NCBI RefSeq assembly: GCF_027912455.1
Contig: NZ_CP115446.1
Span: 310,001 to 374,000, forward strand
Source of the DNA: Aurantiacibacter sp. MUD61
Lineage (GTDB): Bacteria; Pseudomonadota; Alphaproteobacteria; Sphingomonadales; Sphingomonadaceae
Length of the DNA stretch: 64,000 bases
Reading direction: 5' to 3'
The stretch's first letter is position 1, and each line of letters starts with the position of its first letter. The notes below the pieces were generated by a model that was not told the DNA's origin, did not search any database, and saw only the letters and a program-made list of their open reading frames with translations. The translations under genes and the position numbers were made by a program. Positions 60,567-64,000 of this stretch are shown one piece after another.

Positions 60567-60944
60567 CTACCGCGCCAGCATCGGCCCCAGCGGTCCGCCG
60601 CCAAACAGATGGACGTGCAGATGCGGCACTTCCTGGCCGCCATTGCGCCCAATATTGGCGAGCAGGCGATAGCCGCGCACCACCAGTCCGCGATCGCGCG
60701 CGACATGGCCCACCGCCCTGACGAAGCCCGCGATTTCCTCTGCCGATGCCTTGGCCGAGAAATCATCCCAGCTGACATATTCGCCCTTCGGGATCACCAG
60801 GATGTGCACATCCGCCTGCGGATTGATGTCATGAAAGGCGAGCGCATGCTCATCTTCATAGACTTTGTTGCAGGGAATTTCCTCGCGCAGGATTTTCGCG
60901 AAGATGTTGTCGGGATCGTAATCCGCAGTCGGATCGATTGCCAT
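60567..60944 (-). CDS. HIT-family nucleotide hydrolase (HinT-like)
   Basis: This 125-residue protein has the histidine triad HLHVHLFGGG near the C-terminus and IFAKILREEIPCNKVYEDEHALAFHDINPQA near the N-terminus. HIT proteins split nucleoside phosphoramidates. It is coupled to hisE (TGATG overlap), an arrangement common in alphaproteobacterial his clusters. Confidence 0.94.
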   Translation of the reverse strand: MAIDPTADYDPDNIFAKILREEIPCNKVYEDEHALAFHDINPQADVHILVIPKGEYVSWDDFSAKASAEEIAGFVRAVGHVARDRGLVVRGYRLLANIGRNGGQEVPHLHVHLFGGGPLGPMLAR

Positions 60945-61261
60945 CAGTCAGAGGTCCTCGCAGCTTTTTCTTCGATGCCGGAAACGCCTTCGCGGCGATC
61001 CAGTTCGGCCATTACATCGGATAGGGACACGCCCTTCGCGCCGAGCAGCACGAGCAGGTGGAACAGCAAATCCGCCGCCTCGCCGGTCAGCTCCGCATCG
61101 CTGCCGGTCAGCGCGGCAATTATCGTCTCGGTCGCCTCTTCGCCCACTTTCTCGGCGATTTTGGGCAAGCCCTTGGCGTTCAGTTTCGCGACGTAACTCG
61201 CATCGGGCGACGCGCTGCGCCGCTCGGCAATCGTGGTTTCAAGTCGGGATAGGGTGTCCAT
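60944..61261 (-). CDS. hisE: Phosphoribosyl-ATP pyrophosphatase
   Basis: About 105 residues from the ATG at 61261 (MDTLSRLETTIAERR). The MazG-like metal site EKVGEEATETIIAAL and the helix EAADLLFHLLVLL match HisE. It removes PPi from phosphoribosyl-ATP, step two of histidine synthesis. An upstream ATG at 61297 would add 12 residues without family support. Confidence 0.94.
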   Translation of the reverse strand: MDTLSRLETTIAERRSASPDASYVAKLNAKGLPKIAEKVGEEATETIIAALTGSDAELTGEAADLLFHLLVLLGAKGVSLSDVMAELDRREGVSGIEEKAARTSD

Positions 61262-61309
61262 TGACCGAGCAATGGGGAGACGGCGTGCCTGCGTCAAGCA
61301 GGTATCGGA

Positions 61310-61486
61310 TCAGTCCTCTTCGCCATCCGATTTGCGCATCGACAAACGACGTCCGATGATGACGCCGAGCACACCGAGCGCAAACAGCGTGGCGCTCGAT
61401 CCTTCGGGGATTTGCGCGGGCGTCGCAGCATAGGCCGGAGCACTTGCAGTGAGCGCGAAAATTGCGAGGAAAAGCCGGGTGAGCAT
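61310..61486 (-). CDS. Small PEP-CTERM-like exported protein, 58 residues
   Basis: From the ATG at 61486 the product is a signal peptide (LTRLFLAIFALTASAPAYA), a short linker, IPEGSSATLFALGVLGVIIG and a basic tail (RRLSMRK). The order Pro-Glu-x, hydrophobic span, Arg cluster mimics the PEP-CTERM sorting signal, though nothing is left between the signals. It interrupts hisF and hisE. No exosortase gene is in the window. An alternative is a small membrane protein of unrelated function. The ribosome site is weak. Confidence 0.5.
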   Translation of the reverse strand: MLTRLFLAIFALTASAPAYAATPAQIPEGSSATLFALGVLGVIIGRRLSMRKSDGEED

Positions 61487-61645
61487 GGCGCGCAAAGTCT
61501 GCGCTTTTCGCTTTGCGCACAATGGCCGCGCGGGCCCTGTCCCGTTGCGGGACCGCGCCGCTGCAAAGCGTAAAAACATGTATCGGATAGAGGCTCAAAC
61601 GCGCCTCGGAACAAGCGCCAGTGGCCGGTGATTCAGCGCGCCTTA

Positions 61646-62410
61646 TCAGCTGCTTCGTGCGGGCAAGCCTGCAGCGCGCAGGGCCGCATGCGCCTCCGCA
61701 ATTGTGTGCGTACCGAAGTGAAAAATACTCGCTGCGAGCACCGCGCTCGCACCGCCCTCGGTCACGCCTTCAACCAGATGCTGCAAATTGCCGACTCCGC
61801 CGCTCGCGACGACCGGCACACTCACGGCATCGGCGATGGTGCGAGTGAGCTCCAGATCGTAGCCCGCCTGCGTCCCATCGCCATCCATGCTGGTGACGAG
61901 CAATTCGCCCGCGCCAAGCTCTGCCAGCTTCACCGCGTGCTCCAAAGCATCGATGCCCGTTTCGCGCCTGCCGCCATGGGTAAAGATTTCCCATCGACCG
62001 TCAGCGACCTTGCGCGCATCGACCGAGGCTACCGCGCACTGGCTGCCCATCCTGTCCGCGATATCGGCCATTATCTCGGGTCGCTTCACCGCGGCAGAGT
62101 TCACCGCAACCTTGTCTGCGCCAGCGAGGAGCAGCTTGCGCGCATCCTCAACGCTACAAACGCCGCCGCCCACGGTTAGCGGCATAAAGCACACCTCCGC
62201 CGTGCGCCGCACGATATCGAGCAGTGTTCCGCGCCCTTCATGGCTCGCCGAAATATCGAGAAAGCAAAGCTCGTCCGCTCCTGCAGCGTCATAGGCCTGC
62301 GCCTGCTCCACCGGATCGCCCGCATCCTTGAGATCGACGAAATTGACACCCTTCACAACGCGCCCATCGGCGACGTCGAGACAAGGGATGACACGGATGC
62401 GGACGGTCAT
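61646..62410 (-). CDS. hisF: Imidazole glycerol phosphate synthase, cyclase subunit
   Basis: This 254-residue TIM barrel begins [19 protein letters not shown] with the catalytic Asp, and [26 protein letters not shown] and [11 protein letters not shown] carry the phosphate sites. The second catalytic Asp is in [14 protein letters not shown]. It works with HisH. The start overlaps hisA (ATGA). Confidence 0.97.
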   Translation of the reverse strand: MTVRIRVIPCLDVADGRVVKGVNFVDLKDAGDPVEQAQAYDAAGADELCFLDISASHEGRGTLLDIVRRTAEVCFMPLTVGGGVCSVEDARKLLLAGADKVAVNSAAVKRPEIMADIADRMGSQCAVASVDARKVADGRWEIFTHGGRRETGIDALEHAVKLAELGAGELLVTSMDGDGTQAGYDLELTRTIADAVSVPVVASGGVGNLQHLVEGVTEGGASAVLAASIFHFGTHTIAEAHAALRAAGLPARSS

Positions 62411-63135
62411 TGCCGGTTCGCCATCGCAATGGCCGTCGCCAGATCCAGGCGGCCTTCATACAGTGCCCGCCCCGTAATCACGCCCTCGATGCCCTGGTCC
62501 GCCTGCAGCGCGAGCATGTGGATATCGTCCAGCCCCTTCACGCCGCCGCTGGCAATCACCGGGATGTCCACGCTGCGCGCCAGTTCGACCGTTGCCTGCA
62601 CGTTGCAGCCCTTCAGCAGGCCGTCGCGCCCGATATCGGTGAACAGAAGGCTGGCAACGCCTGCATCCTCGAACCGGCGGGCCATGTCCTCGACCGGGAC
62701 GTCGGAGACTTCGGCCCAGCCCTCGGTTGCAACCATGCCATCGCGCGCGTCCACAGCGACAACGATGCCACCTTCCCACTCGCGCGCCATTTCCTTCACG
62801 AATTCAGGGTTTTTGAGCGCGGCGGAGCCCATCACGATGCGCGCCACGCCAAGGTTGAACCAGCCTTCCACGCCCGCCGCATCGCGAATGCCGCCGCCCA
62901 GCTGCACATAGCCGGGAAAGGCCTCGACAATCGCTTCCACCGCCTCGCGGTTCTTGGTTTCACCGGCAAAGCTGCCATCCAGATCGACGACATGGACATG
63001 CTCGGCTCCGGCTTCTGCGAACAGCATCGCCTGGGCCGCGGGATTGTCTCCATAGACGGTGGCGCGGTCCATATCGCCTTCGGCCAGCCGCACGACTTCG
63101 CCGCCTTTCAGGTCGATTGCCGGAAAAATGATCAT
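62407..63135 (-). CDS. hisA: ProFAR isomerase
   Basis: About 242 residues from the ATG at 63135 ([17 protein letters not shown]), the usual HisA start; three codons upstream are also open. Motifs: [31 protein letters not shown] with the catalytic Asp, and [11 protein letters not shown]. It overlaps hisH by 4 nt. Confidence 0.97.
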   Translation of the reverse strand: MIIFPAIDLKGGEVVRLAEGDMDRATVYGDNPAAQAMLFAEAGAEHVHVVDLDGSFAGETKNREAVEAIVEAFPGYVQLGGGIRDAAGVEGWFNLGVARIVMGSAALKNPEFVKEMAREWEGGIVVAVDARDGMVATEGWAEVSDVPVEDMARRFEDAGVASLLFTDIGRDGLLKGCNVQATVELARSVDIPVIASGGVKGLDDIHMLALQADQGIEGVITGRALYEGRLDLATAIAMANRQ

Positions 63136-63761
63136 GGTTTCCACTCCAGGAAGCGGCCGAGCAGGTCCAGCCCATAGCGCTGGCTTTTTTCAGGGTGAAA
63201 TTGCACGCCGAGGATATTGTCCCGCGCCACCGCCGCGACAAGGCCGCCGCCATGATCTGTCATCGCTGCGATGTCTCGGCCATTATCAGGCTGGAAATGG
63301 TAGGAATGGAGGAAATAGGCCTCGCCTTCGTCCACCAGCTCGCTGCCATCGCCGTGATGAGCATGGACCACATCGTTCCACCCCATGTGCGGCACCTTGA
63401 TGTTCGGATCGGTGCGTTCGATGAGTCTGACCTCACCCGGTATCCAGTCGAGCCCCTCATGCACGCCGTGTTCCAGTCCGCGGCTCGCAAGCAATTGCAT
63501 GCCGACACAAATGCCGAGGAAAGGCACGCCGTCTTCGATCACACGTGCATTGAGCGCCTCGACCATGCCAGGGATCGCCCAGAGGCCGTTCCTGCAAGCG
63601 CCGAAAGCACCGACGCCCGGCAGCACGATACGCTTCGCGCCGCGCACGAGATTGGGATCATCGGTAACGGCAATATGCTCGGCCCCCGCCGCTTTCAGCG
63701 CGTTGTGGACCGAATGAAGATTGCCTGCACCGTAATCGATCAAGGCGATGGCTTCAGCCAT
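63132..63761 (-). CDS. hisH: Imidazole glycerol phosphate synthase, glutaminase subunit
   Basis: About 209 residues from the ATG at 63761, with AAGGA upstream. Class I glutaminase: nucleophile C85 in FLGICVGMQLL, and a His/Glu pair in GVQFHPEKSQRYG. It feeds ammonia to HisF. The start overlaps the end of the upstream partial gene by 8 nt. Confidence 0.97.
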   Translation of the reverse strand: MAEAIALIDYGAGNLHSVHNALKAAGAEHIAVTDDPNLVRGAKRIVLPGVGAFGACRNGLWAIPGMVEALNARVIEDGVPFLGICVGMQLLASRGLEHGVHEGLDWIPGEVRLIERTDPNIKVPHMGWNDVVHAHHGDGSELVDEGEAYFLHSYHFQPDNGRDIAAMTDHGGGLVAAVARDNILGVQFHPEKSQRYGLDLLGRFLEWKP

Positions 63762-64000
63762 TGCTATGATCCTTCGCGTACGCATCAGCCAAGGGCTCAA
63801 TCACAGCCGCGTCGCCGCTGAGGCTAGTGCCGAGGAAGCCATCAAAGCAAACCTCTACCCGCTCTCCATTATGCATGGTGAACGTCATCCAAAACTGGTC
63901 GGTGATAGCACCAGCTAAAGTCATGCCTTCCTGCTCGTGATCGCGGCGCGCGCCTTGCCGTCGGAGGAAATCACATACACGATTGAAGCTATATCCATCG
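63754..64000 (-). CDS. Hypothetical protein, C-terminal part (runs off window)
   Basis: An open minus-strand frame enters from the right edge and ends at 63754, overlapping the hisH start. At least 81 residues are visible, with DFLRRQGARRDHEQEGMTL, ITDQFWMTFTMHNGERVEVC and EPLADAYAKDHSNG. It is cotranscribed with hisH by position. The sequence is not recognised; a small conserved protein of the his cluster is the simplest reading. Confidence 0.5.
   Translation of the reverse strand, partial: DGYSFNRVCDFLRRQGARRDHEQEGMTLAGAITDQFWMTFTMHNGERVEVCFDGFLGTSLSGDAAVIEPLADAYAKDHSNG

Overview
The window looks like chromosomal DNA of an alphaproteobacterium, most likely Sphingomonadales (Erythrobacter-like). 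The basis is high GC content, the gene families present (hisE-HIT, hisF-hisA-hisH, tolQRAB-pal, single-domain KtrA-like plus TrkH, PdeM, PPi-dependent phosphofructokinase) and a CTTCGACAAGCTCAGGA-type hairpin repeat that I associate with sphingomonads. This is inference from gene content; no 16S is present.

Region 1 (1-7.1 kb) is a RiPP gene cluster of lasso-peptide type. It encodes an HPr-kinase-like kinase, a PqqD-like leader-binding protein, an asparagine-synthetase-like cyclase, two 2-oxoglutarate/Fe(II) oxygenases and a PRMT-like methyltransferase. A 53-residue precursor candidate, too short for routine gene calling, lies on the opposite strand between the two halves of the cluster. It has its own promoter, a WxxPxF leader motif and a C-terminal Ser, the residue phosphorylated by the kinase in the paeninodin system. 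No B2 leader peptidase is visible.

Region 2 (7.1-18.2 kb) is mobile DNA. An IS6-type remnant and a nearly complete but nonsense-mutated IS6 copy bracket a giant autotransporter (about 2,600 residues, with a 698-residue internal duplication) and a TIGR03032/DUF4915 protein. The right IS has destroyed a hydratase gene.

Region 3 (18.3-25.6 kb) is the most interesting part: an RNA-repair/Ro60 system. rtcR, a sigma54 activator, is divergent from a sigma54 promoter that drives rsr (the Ro60 orthologue), then five tandem Y-RNA-like units, then rtcB (RNA ligase), rlaP (pol-beta-type nucleotidyltransferase) and rtcA (RNA 3'-phosphate cyclase). All five RNAs share the same Ro-type stem. Unit 1 is a plain hairpin. 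Units 2-5 carry tRNA-like modules in different states: unit 3 is a circularly permuted tRNA with an intact acceptor stem and encoded CCA, unit 4 is permuted through the D-loop with GNRA tetraloops capping the acceptor and anticodon arms, unit 2 appears to share that layout, and unit 5 is reduced to a T-arm plus a GNRA-capped stem.

Region 4 (25.8-28.5 kb) has an ABC-F ATPase, degraded recombinase and kinase fragments, inverted repeats and tRNA-Ser(GGA). Region 5 (28.6-43.7 kb) is mostly housekeeping and secreted proteins: a cyclophilin, the bifunctional (p)ppGpp enzyme, K+ uptake, an M1 peptidase with a ThuA protein, three tandem paralogous secreted proteins of unknown function, a GH16 glucanase, a DUF4238 protein, HemF and PdeM. 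Region 6 (44.1-55.7 kb) has infC with an AUA start, an S9 peptidase, a PPi-dependent PFK, a DASS transporter, a cystathionine gamma-synthase-family enzyme behind a possible pseudoknot leader, and a MASE1 histidine kinase. Region 7 (55.8-64 kb) is the Tol-Pal operon followed by the histidine genes, with two small exported proteins.
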